This document shows positions 25,085 through 32,169 of a DNA stretch of 33,262 nucleotides, piece after piece (position 1 is the stretch's first letter; each line of letters opens with the position of its first letter). Under the pieces are notes generated by a model. That model saw nothing but the letters and a program-made list of their open reading frames with translations, was not told the DNA's origin and ran no database searches. A program made the position numbers and the translations under genes. The DNA comes from Rhodospirillaceae bacterium (GTDB taxonomy: Bacteria > Pseudomonadota > Alphaproteobacteria > GCA-2731375), in the NCBI GenBank assembly GCA_002731375.1, contig PCBT01000011.1:4064-37325 (forward strand), given 5' to 3'.

Positions 25085-26623
25085 TTACGTTTTCGGCATG
25101 CGAACCAGCAGGATCAGGGGTAGCACAGCGAAAGACGCCAGGGCATAGGCCTTGAAGGCATTGATATAGCCGATCATAGCAGCCTGGCGGCCGATTTCCC
25201 CACTCAAGGCAGCCAAACCCTGAACGCCGTCGGTGCTCCACGCGCCCAGCAACCAGGGCAAGGCCAGGGCCTTATTATAATCGGAAATCCACTCCGTCAT
25301 GCCAGCATAGTTGGTGGCCGTCGAGACGATCACCAGGGTCACGGACAGCGAAATGAAAATAGAGCTGCCCAGATTGCGCAGCAGGTGATAAATCGCCGAT
25401 CCCTCGGCCAGATAGCGCGGCTCCAGGGTGGCGAAAGTGGCCACGGTCAGGGGTACCCAAATGATACCCACTGCAAGGCCCTGCAGGACGCTGTTAACGC
25501 CCACATCGAAGATCGTCGTATTGATGTCAAAGCTGGCCATGTAAATGCCGGAGACTACCTGGATAAGATAACCCAGGCTTATCCCGAACCTGGGGTCAAG
25601 GCGGGAAACGAATATGGCAACAAAAAACCCGGCGATAGCGCCGGCTCCACGCAGCCCCAACAACACACCGATGATCGAGTCCGGATAGCCAAGGATGCCC
25701 TGCAACATGGGCGGCATCAAAACCATGGGCGTGAAATTCAGCATGCCATAGATACCGACAATGATCAGGCCAAGAACGAAGTTACGGTTCAACATCAGGC
25801 GCGGATTCAAGAAAGGCCTCTGTACGGTCAGGGTATGCACCACGAACAGATGAAAGGCGACTAGCGCTAGGGCCGCCTCGATAATAATCTCCGGGCTTTC
25901 GAACCAATCCTGCCGTTGACCCCGCGATAGCAGCAATTGCAGCCCGATCACCGCCACCGACAGAGTCAGGAAACCGGTCCAATCCAAACCCACCCGCTGC
26001 CGCTGGCCCCGGCTATCGGATAGAAACAGGAACATGCCGACCAACGCGATAATGCCGAACGGAATAAACATGTAAAAAGCGGCCGGCCAGCCATACATTT
26101 CGGCCAAGCTACCGCCCAACATGGGTCCGATGACCGGCCCCACCACCACCGCCATGCCAAAGACCCCTGTCGCCAGGCTATGTTGACGCTTGGGGAATGT
26201 ATCCAGCACGATGGCTTGGCCCAAAGGGATCAAGGGCGCGCCGAAGGCTCCCTGGGCGATGCGGAACAGCACCAGCAAGGGCAGATTGGTGCACATGCCG
26301 CAGGCCACCGTAGCCACTGAAAAGCCTGCCATACTGACCAGCATGACACGGCGGTGCCCAAACCGGCCTTCTAGCCAACCGGTAGTCGGCGTCATGACCG
26401 CCGTCGCCAGAATGTTGAAGATCATGATCCAAGCGATTTCATCCTGGGTGGCAGAGAGCGCCCCTTGCATCTGTGGCAACAAAACCGCAACCACCAGAAT
26501 GGACATAGCGTATTGTGTTGTCGCCAAGGTCACGCAGAACAGAATAGCCCAGCGGCGAAACGCCGGCATAGCCTCGGCATTCCCGGGAGTTTTTGGATCG
26601 GTATCCTCGACCGCGGTGCTCAT
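25085..26623 (-). CDS. MFS transporter, DHA2 (EmrB) type
   Basis: A 512-residue proton-driven efflux protein with about 14 hydrophobic segments, the size of EmrB. Landmarks: after a soluble N-terminus of some 25 residues, ILVVAVLLPQMQGALSATQDE, TGWLEGRFGHRR (MFS motif A), LVLFRIAQGAFGAPLIPLGQ (motif B) and GVFGMAVVVGPVIGPMLGG (motif C, antiporter signature). No EmrA-type adaptor or TolC gene is adjacent, so it may work alone. No strong Shine-Dalgarno precedes ATG 26623. Distinct in sequence from the 457-residue transporter at 11843, so not a recent duplicate. Substrate unknown; probably hydrophobic compounds or drugs. Confidence 0.85.
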   Translation of the reverse strand: MSTAVEDTDPKTPGNAEAMPAFRRWAILFCVTLATTQYAMSILVVAVLLPQMQGALSATQDEIAWIMIFNILATAVMTPTTGWLEGRFGHRRVMLVSMAGFSVATVACGMCTNLPLLVLFRIAQGAFGAPLIPLGQAIVLDTFPKRQHSLATGVFGMAVVVGPVIGPMLGGSLAEMYGWPAAFYMFIPFGIIALVGMFLFLSDSRGQRQRVGLDWTGFLTLSVAVIGLQLLLSRGQRQDWFESPEIIIEAALALVAFHLFVVHTLTVQRPFLNPRLMLNRNFVLGLIIVGIYGMLNFTPMVLMPPMLQGILGYPDSIIGVLLGLRGAGAIAGFFVAIFVSRLDPRFGISLGYLIQVVSGIYMASFDINTTIFDVGVNSVLQGLAVGIIWVPLTVATFATLEPRYLAEGSAIYHLLRNLGSSIFISLSVTLVIVSTATNYAGMTEWISDYNKALALPWLLGAWSTDGVQGLAALSGEIGRQAAMIGYINAFKAYALASFAVLPLILLVRMPKT

Positions 26624-26925
26624 TTAGGCGCCAAATTAGTCCACGTGATCCGACGTATACCGGGACATATAGACGTGCTTTCGGCTGCCTTCACCGTACC
26701 GGACCATCACCAAAATGAGTACGCGATGGCTAGAGGATAAATCTATCAGCGGCAGAAGCAAACAAAATCAGGGATATTTCGCTATATGGTTTTCCATGGG
26801 CCCGAGACGAGGCCCACCCGCGCGACACGGCCGCGGACTGTTCAGCAGCGGCGGTTTGTGAAAAACGGCGCCGAAGCCCAAAACAACCGGGTGGCGCGCG
26901 CCGTCGGGCAGGGGGTTAGGTTACG
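26624..26925. other. Non-coding gap between MFS gene and rpsU
   Basis: About 300 bases with no convincing gene on either strand. It should contain the promoter of the minus-strand MFS gene and the 3' end of the rpsU transcript. GC-rich inverted sequences occur (for example GGCGCGCGCC at 26893-26902) but no terminator with a T-run was found. Confidence 0.4.
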
Positions 26926-27135
26926 CTAGAGCAAACCTTCCTTCTGGGCCCGCTTGCGTGCCAATTTGCGCGCGCGGCGCACGGCCTCGGCCTTCTCTCG
27001 CGCTCGGCGTTCCGACGGCTTTTCAAAATACTTCCGCATTTTCATTTCGCGGAAGACGCCTTCACGCTGCAATTTCTTTTTCAGGGCGCGAAGCGCCTGA
27101 TCGACATTATTGTCGCGAACACTGACCTGTACCAG
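26926..27135 (-). CDS. rpsU: 30S ribosomal protein S21, apparent CTG start
   Basis: Small-subunit protein S21, which sits near the 3' end of 16S rRNA and helps mRNA binding. The 69-residue product reads [20 protein letters not shown] at the start, [20 protein letters not shown] in the middle, and ends in an Arg/Lys/Ala-rich helix, all standard for alphaproteobacterial S21. The initiation codon should be the one before GTA-CAG-GTC, and here it is CTG (27133-27135). Shine-Dalgarno AAGGAG at 27143-27148 lies seven bases upstream, and an in-frame TGA stands just before that, so no ATG, GTG or TTG is available upstream; none occurs in the first 29 codons either. The protein is otherwise intact. 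A hairpin precedes the ribosome-binding site. Confidence 0.9.
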   Translation of the reverse strand: MVQVSVRDNNVDQALRALKKKLQREGVFREMKMRKYFEKPSERRAREKAEAVRRARKLARKRAQKEGLL

Positions 27136-27152
27136 TGGTCTTCTCCTTCAAA

Positions 27153-27182
27153 ATTCGCCGCTTTTCGGGAAACCCGGCGAAT
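27153..27182 (-). promoter_or_regulatory. Leader hairpin upstream of rpsU
   Basis: On the minus strand the rpsU leader contains a perfect 8-base stem, ATTCGCCG (27182-27175) with CGGCGAAT (27160-27153), loop of 14 bases, followed by TTTT and then the Shine-Dalgarno. A smaller internal CGGG/CCCG pairing competes with it. It could act as an attenuator or a regulatory leader; this is inference from structure. Confidence 0.45.
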
Positions 27183-27433
27183 AGCCCATTATGTTGGACG
27201 TTTCAATGATATATTTCCAGGCAGGAAAAACAGGACGCACATAACCTTTCGCCAAGCATTACCAGCCGATTGAGCCGGGTTATAGCCCATAGGCGCAGCA
27301 ATGTGAAGCGCTGAGATGCAATCGCGGGAAGACATTTTCACGGCGGACCATGATGCATTACCATTCAACGCCGCATTGACGATCCACCGATTTAGTAGGA
27401 AGTTGTCCTAACTGTTCGAGAGGGGAGCGACAG
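27183..27433. other. Divergent non-coding region, rpsU / selenoprotein gene
   Basis: No gene seen. The stretch must carry the promoter for rpsU (minus) and for the selenoprotein gene (plus). TTGACG at 27376-27381 looks like a -35 but has no matching -10 at 16-18 bases. AGGGGAG at 27421-27427 is the ribosome-binding site for ATG 27434. Confidence 0.4.
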
Positions 27434-28330
27434 ATGGATCCACATACAGACGGCGGCGATACAAAGCCGGTTGGATATATGGAGCGGACACGGCTCTATT
27501 ACCGCGCCCTTGGTTATAGCAATGACTATATCTGGTCACACCATAATGACGCGCCCTTCGCCACGCTGAAGCGACCACTGGCCGAAAGCAAGCTGACGGT
27601 CATTACCACGGCAAGCCCGCCCGGCGGCCCACGGAATGGCAACCAGCGGCTTAAGGAAGTCTGGAGCGAGCACTTCGAACAAGCGCCGGCAGACTTGAAC
27701 ACGGAATTCAGTGCCTGGGACAAGGAAGCGACCCATACCAGGGACCGGGAGAGCTATCTGCCTGTCTTGGCATTGCAGGAACTGGTGGCGGCGGGGCGCA
27801 TCGGTAGCCTAACCACGCAATTTCACGGCGTGCCCACGACCTATAGTCAACGCCAAACCATTGAACAGGATGCCCCGGAAATCGCCCGTCGCTGCCGCTC
27901 GGACGGCAGCGACGCGGCATTGCTGGTCCCGCTGTGACCGGTCTGCCACCAAACCGTAGGTTTGGTTGCAAGAGAGCTCGAGACACAAGGCATCACTACC
28001 GTCATAATCGGATCAGCCCGCGATATCGTTGAATATTGCGGCGTTCCGCGTTTCCTCTACACCGATTTTCCTCTTGGCAATCCCTGCGGCTCGCCCTGGG
28101 ACCGGCAAGCCCAGGCCCGGATCGCCCAGCAAGCCGTTACACTGTTGGAAACAGCGATTGCGCCACGCCATACCGAACAAGCCGCCGCCACCTGGCCCAG
28201 TGGGCACGCCTGGCGCCCCGGCTACAACTATGTCGGAGCAGAGAACGCGGCAGAGCTGGCGGCCACGGGCGCAGCAAGGCGCCAACGGCAGATGGACGAA
28301 CGGCGCGACGCGGATTCGAAAACCGGCTAA
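27434..28330 (+). CDS. GrdB/PrdB-like selenoprotein, UGA-encoded Sec at residue 168
   Basis: One continuous frame of 298 residues interrupted only by TGA at 27935-27937. The N-terminal part (VGYMERTRLYYRALGYSNDY, HHNDAPFATLKRPLAESKLTVITTASPPG) and the part after TGA (PVCHQTVGLVARELETQGI, IVEYCGVPRFLYTDFPLGNPCG) belong to one protein family, glycine/sarcosine/betaine reductase selenoprotein B and proline reductase PrdB homologues. Translation as Sec gives VPL-Sec-PVC, a U-x-x-C redox motif with Cys171. A SECIS-like hairpin follows the TGA directly. The Shine-Dalgarno AGGGGAG is strong. A ThDP enzyme gene follows by 85 bases. Members are thought to attack activated substrates with the selenolate; the substrate here is unknown. 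Read as two ORFs (27434-27937 and 27962-28330) the gene would be wrongly called broken. Confidence 0.87.
27944..27970 (+). promoter_or_regulatory. Bacterial SECIS element
   Basis: Hairpin just after the Sec TGA: TGC 27944-27946 pairs with GCA 27968-27970, one C/T mismatch, then ACCAAACC 27948-27955 pairs with GGTTTGGT 27959-27966, with apical loop GTA. The loop starts 18 bases after TGA and its first base is G, both within the accepted range for SelB-binding bacterial SECIS elements. Confidence 0.8.
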
Positions 28331-28415
28331 GCCTCTGATTAACAACAGCGATTTTCACAACCAACAATACAATCTATACTTGTTTTGATACCACCGGACG
28401 TAAGAGGATAATGAA

Positions 28416-30116
28416 ATGGATACCGAAACAACCGAAGGCCACCGCATTCCAACCTATCGGGCCCTGGCACAAGACCTTAAGAACCTTGGGGTCGATACGG
28501 TATTCGGCCTGATGAGTGATGACACCGCTCTGTTCGCAGTGGAAATCGATACCCTCGGCATTGCCTTTTATGGCGGCCGCCACGAAAACAACACCATCGC
28601 CATGGCCGAGGGTTATGCCTCGGTCACCGGCAAACTGGGTATTGCGATCATCGGCCGGGGACCCGCCGCCGCCAATGGCCTGCATGCCGCCGTCTACGCC
28701 TCGCGCACCGGTTCCAAGGTGTTAATTATTTATGGCGAGATGGCCATAGGCAGTGGTGCCGTGAATACCATTGGCCCAGATTATAAGGCCTTCGACGCCC
28801 GCGGCGTCATGGCCGCGGCCGGCTTGCAGGCCTTTTCTCCCACCTCGCCCCAAGCCGCGCGCACGGCACTGGCGGATGCCATTGCCGCCGCCTCGCAGGG
28901 CACAGCAGTGACGCTACATTTACCGATCGATGTGCAAACCGCCGAAGTCCTGGTCCGCGACGACGATCCCGCCATCTCCCTGCCCGCCCTCATGGCACCC
29001 ACGGCAGCCCGGCCCCAGGGCATCAATGCGGCCATTGGCGTACTTGCCGACGCGCAGCGCCCCCTCATCATCGCCGGCCTGGGCGCCCATCTCGCTGATG
29101 CGGGAGAGCCATTGGAAAAGCTGGCGGAGAAAATTGGCGCGCTGCTCATCACGACGGTCCGGGGCAAGGACATGTTCCAGGGCAACCCGAATAACCTCGA
29201 TGTTATAGGCTCCTTCTCCCACTCCATGGCGCGCCGGCATGTGGAGCAGGCTGATTGTGTCTTGGTCTTTGGCGCCGGACTTAATCTTCTGACCATGAGT
29301 TTTGGCAATGCCCTGCCGCAGGTGCCGTTGATCCAAATTGACGCGGTACGCAGCAATATCGGCCGCTGGACCAGCGTCGATATCGCCCTGGTGGGCGATG
29401 CCAGATTGGTCGCCGAACAGCTTTTGCAGGCGGCACCGGAACGGTCGGAGGCCGGTAAACCGTTTCATGCCGCCGCCACGCGCAAGGATATCGCCGAATT
29501 TGATATGGCTTCTGATTTTCAGACTGCCCATACGGCCCATACCGTCGACCCCCGCGCCCTGGCCATGGAATTAGACCAGCTTTTGCCCAAGCAACGCAAT
29601 CTGGTTTACGACGCGGGCAATTTTCTTGGCGTGGTTCCCTATCTTTCTGTGCCCGGACCGGGGCATTTCAAGTTCACCTCTGAATTTGCCTCCCTCGGCA
29701 TGGGATTTGGCACCGCCCTGGGTGTCGCCAAGGCACGGCCCGAGCTGCCGACCGTCTTGCTTCTCGGTGACGGCGGTTTTTCCATGAGCATGAATGATCT
29801 TGATACGCCCGTACGGGAAGATCTGCCGCTGATCATCATCCTAATGAATGACTGTGCCTATGGCGCCGAGCTGCACTTGCTGCGCGCCCATCAACAACCC
29901 GTGGCCAAATCACTGTTCCCCGACGTGGATTTCGCCCCCGTGGCGGAAGCCTTTGGCTTCGAGGCTGTGACTATACGCTCGCTTGACGATTTAGCAGCTG
30001 CCGCGCCCAAGCTGGCGGATCCCCAAGGGCCGATTTTCTTGGATTGCAAGATCAATGCCGACATCGCCGCACCGTTTATGGGCGAGTTCGCGGCCTATGC
30101 GGAGAGCAATAAGTAG
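28416..30116 (+). CDS. Thiamine diphosphate-dependent enzyme (acetolactate synthase-like superfamily)
   Basis: A 566-residue three-domain ThDP enzyme of the acetolactate synthase/oxalyl-CoA decarboxylase/benzoylformate decarboxylase superfamily. The cofactor-activating Glu57 is in GGRHENNTIAMAEGYAS, the middle domain starts near RPLIIAGLGAHLADAG, and the Mg/ThDP motif begins at Gly451: LLLGDGGFSMSMNDLDTP ending at MNDCAYG. The usual Asn of the motif is kept. AGAGGA at 28403-28408 precedes ATG 28416; a nearer ATG at 28411 is out of frame. It lies directly downstream of the selenoprotein gene with the same orientation, making a probable two-gene transcript. The reaction (decarboxylation or carboligation of a 2-oxo acid) and substrate are not deducible. 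Confidence 0.85.
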   Translation: MDTETTEGHRIPTYRALAQDLKNLGVDTVFGLMSDDTALFAVEIDTLGIAFYGGRHENNTIAMAEGYASVTGKLGIAIIGRGPAAANGLHAAVYASRTGSKVLIIYGEMAIGSGAVNTIGPDYKAFDARGVMAAAGLQAFSPTSPQAARTALADAIAAASQGTAVTLHLPIDVQTAEVLVRDDDPAISLPALMAPTAARPQGINAAIGVLADAQRPLIIAGLGAHLADAGEPLEKLAEKIGALLITTVRGKDMFQGNPNNLDVIGSFSHSMARRHVEQADCVLVFGAGLNLLTMSFGNALPQVPLIQIDAVRSNIGRWTSVDIALVGDARLVAEQLLQAAPERSEAGKPFHAAATRKDIAEFDMASDFQTAHTAHTVDPRALAMELDQLLPKQRNLVYDAGNFLGVVPYLSVPGPGHFKFTSEFASLGMGFGTALGVAKARPELPTVLLLGDGGFSMSMNDLDTPVREDLPLIIILMNDCAYGAELHLLRAHQQPVAKSLFPDVDFAPVAEAFGFEAVTIRSLDDLAAAAPKLADPQGPIFLDCKINADIAAPFMGEFAAYAESNK

Positions 30117-30179
30117 TCCATATTTCAGATGACGAATTTGCTGCACGGAACCCGCGTACTGATTTGCCAGACCTGCCTG

Positions 30180-30206
30180 CGGCTAGCGGCAAAACCGGCT
30201 TAGCCG
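30180..30206 (+). terminator. Possible stem-loop after the ThDP gene
   Basis: Perfect 6-base outer stem CGGCTA (30180-30185) with TAGCCG (30201-30206), and an inner CGG/CCG around CAAAA. It lies 64 bases after the stop codon. No T-run follows, so it may be a rho-assisted or weak 3' end rather than an intrinsic terminator. Confidence 0.3.
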
Positions 30207-30261
30207 AGCACCGCTGGCGCGGATTCGCGCGCAAAAATCGTTGGTCTTATTGTTGCTGCCG

Positions 30262-30369
30262 GGGGTGATATCCGCAACCACGGCCAGTGATGGCAGCACC
30301 TCTGCCTCCAATTCCGAAACCCTGGATGTGACGGTGAATGCGGTGGCCGATGCGCCAACCATGAGCGTT
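30262..30369 (+). pseudogene. Fragment of a repeat-rich surface adhesin (VCBS/cadherin-like)
   Basis: Thirty-six codons read GVISATTASDGSTSASNSET then LDVTVNAVADAPTMSV. The phrase TLDVTVNAVADAPT is the standard repeat junction of giant VCBS/cadherin-type secreted adhesins and RTX proteins. Nothing before or after continues the repeat; at 30369 it abuts a transposase fragment on the other strand. It is a scrap from a much larger gene, carried here by rearrangement, and has no credible start of its own. Confidence 0.6.
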
Positions 30370-30538
30370 CCGCAGGTCTTTCTTCATCGGAAAAATAGGG
30401 CGCGATCTGCTCATCCAGCCAGGCCCAATCGATCCTGTCCGCCAAGATGACGAGTTCGTGCTTCATGTTGATGATTTGATCAAGACGGGCTTTGAATAGG
30501 TCGTCGTGATAGGCTTTTTTCGGCTGTTTCGGTCGCAT
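30368..30538 (-). pseudogene. IS5-family transposase, N-terminal fragment
   Basis: From ATG at 30538 the minus strand reads MRPKQPKKAYHDDLFKARLD, QIINMKHELVILADRIDWAW and LDEQIAPYFSDEERPAE, the N-terminal domain of IS5-group transposases (which continue with a helical region and the DDE domain). The similarity stops at Glu57 exactly where the adhesin fragment of the other strand begins, so the catalytic part is lost. Upstream of the start, AATCACAAG occurs at 30568-30576 and 30597-30605, possibly part of the element's end. The fragment is not functional. Confidence 0.78.
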
Positions 30539-30569
30539 CGGAACGCCCAAAAGCAATGTCTCTAGGGAA

Positions 30570-30780
30570 TCACAAGCGAGCCGAAAAGTGAATCAAAATC
30601 ACAAGAAAACGACCGCCAACACAGCACTTTCTTGCAATCTCAATTACTTCAAATCGCCGAGAACCATAGGCATGGCAAGGCTGTCCGAGTTCTTAATAGA
30701 CGACTAATTAGTCTGAAAATAGCAAGACGGCGGGTTCGCCGCAACAGGGCGTTTCGGTAGCTAAATGGCACTAAACCACG
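30570..30780. other. Non-coding stretch with a 12-base palindrome
   Basis: No gene. It contains a perfect palindrome GACTAATTAGTC at 30702-30713 and a small hairpin CGGCG/CGCCG at 30728-30741 with GGTT loop, which on the minus strand lies 40 bases past the HemY-like stop with T-rich sequence some bases further on and might help end that transcript. Confidence 0.35.
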
Positions 30781-32169
30781 CTAGATCACTGCCCGCTGGG
30801 CCGCGATTTGGTCGTTTCCCCGCAGATACTCATGTGTCGCCTGGGCTGTTTTTTGCGCCACGCTCAGACAGGTCGCAACGGATGGACCGGCAAAATAGTT
30901 ACCCGTCAAAAACAGCCCGCTTTGCCGGTCATGGCAGCTGCTCAACTGATCGATCAGGGCGCGGTGGCCAGCGCCGTATTGCGGCAAGCCGACGGGCCAA
31001 TGGCGCACCTTCGCCACCACCGGATCGGCCGAAACACCAAGAAGGTCACCGAATTCCGCCCGCACCAGATCGACCAATTCCGCCGCCGGCCGCCGCGCCA
31101 AATCAGGTGCCCTGACACCGCCGATATAGGCAGATACCGCGACATGGCCGTCGGGCGCGCGGCCAGGAAACATCGTGGAATTGAACTGGGAGCCTAGAAT
31201 GTTTTGGTTCTCGGCCTCCGCCGTAAGAAAGCCAAGGCCATCCAGAGGGTGCGCCACGTCCCCGCGCCGGTAACCAAGAAAAACCACCGCCAGGGGCGGC
31301 GCCTGAATTTGTGCTGCAGCAGCGGCGCCAGAGGGATCCACATCCGCGATCAGTTGCGCCGCGACATGGGCCTGGGTCGCGATGACGACAGCCCTACCTT
31401 GCATACGGCCATCCCTGCCCAGATCCACTTCGAAACCGCTCGGTGAAGCGGAAAAACGCCGCACGGCGACGCCGGTACGGACATCATCACCAAGGCCCAG
31501 GGCTAGGGAACTGGCCAAGGTCCCAATGCCACCGCGCCAGGAGAACAGTCTGCTGCCGGGCATCTTTCCGCCCTCGCGGCGGCGGTGCATGATGCCCAGG
31601 GTGACGGAACCGTATTTCTCCTCCAACGCCACCAGCATGGGGAAAATCGCGGCCACCGACAGTTCCGCCGCGCGGCCGCCGCCATAAATGCCTGCAACCA
31701 TTGGGTCCATGACCCGTTCGGCGAACTCCCGGCCAAAGCGCCGGGCGCAGAATTCCATGACGGATTCATCGGCATCCGGGCTACCGTGGGGCACCAGGAC
31801 TTCCAGCAATATTCGCAGTCTAGCCCATGGCGAGAGATAACTGGCAGTCAAGAAGCCAAATGCGCCCATGCCGATACCGGACAGTTGCCCACCTGAAACC
31901 AGGTAACGCTTGCGGATGCCATCGCCAAGATCGCAACGCAGATTTTCGAGACCCAAGTCTTGTGAAAACTCGTTGGCGGCGGGCACCAGGGCATTCATGG
32001 TGGAGGGGCCATGTTCCATGAGGAAACCGTCAAGGCGTTCCGAAACCGCGCTGCCGCCAAACTGGCGCTGGCGCTCCAATAAGACAACGCTATGCCCGCG
32101 CTGTTTCAGATCATAAGCCGTGGCCAGTCCGGAAACCCCACCGCCGATGACAATGACATCCGCCCTCAT
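30781..32169 (-). CDS. hemG: Protoporphyrinogen oxidase, HemY/PpoX type
   Basis: FAD-dependent oxidase of 462 residues that would turn protoporphyrinogen IX (or coproporphyrinogen III) into the porphyrin. FAD fold VIVIGGGVSGLATAYDLKQRG at 5-25 and GGSAVSERLDGFLMEHGPSTM at about 38-58 are typical of the PpoX/HemY/amine-oxidase class; VMDPMVAGIYGGGRAAELSV is a protoporphyrinogen oxidase hallmark, and FLTGNYFAGPSVATCLSVAQKTA closes the FAD site. The symbol follows the family name for this activity; it is the HemY type, unrelated to the flavodoxin-like E. coli HemG. Many alphaproteobacteria use HemJ instead, so a special role is possible. Its ATG overlaps the preceding radical SAM gene stop (ATGA). 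Confidence 0.82.
   Translation of the reverse strand: MRADVIVIGGGVSGLATAYDLKQRGHSVVLLERQRQFGGSAVSERLDGFLMEHGPSTMNALVPAANEFSQDLGLENLRCDLGDGIRKRYLVSGGQLSGIGMGAFGFLTASYLSPWARLRILLEVLVPHGSPDADESVMEFCARRFGREFAERVMDPMVAGIYGGGRAAELSVAAIFPMLVALEEKYGSVTLGIMHRRREGGKMPGSRLFSWRGGIGTLASSLALGLGDDVRTGVAVRRFSASPSGFEVDLGRDGRMQGRAVVIATQAHVAAQLIADVDPSGAAAAAQIQAPPLAVVFLGYRRGDVAHPLDGLGFLTAEAENQNILGSQFNSTMFPGRAPDGHVAVSAYIGGVRAPDLARRPAAELVDLVRAEFGDLLGVSADPVVAKVRHWPVGLPQYGAGHRALIDQLSSCHDRQSGLFLTGNYFAGPSVATCLSVAQKTAQATHEYLRGNDQIAAQRAVI

Noticed and set aside
27935-27937. TGA read as a true stop giving two genes
   Set aside because: The downstream frame continues the same protein family, a U-x-x-C motif arises at the TGA, and a SECIS-like hairpin follows; a chance stop would not be expected to have these.
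30728-30741. tRNA-like arm (GGTTC-containing hairpin)
   Set aside because: Only one small hairpin is present; no cloverleaf could be built around it.
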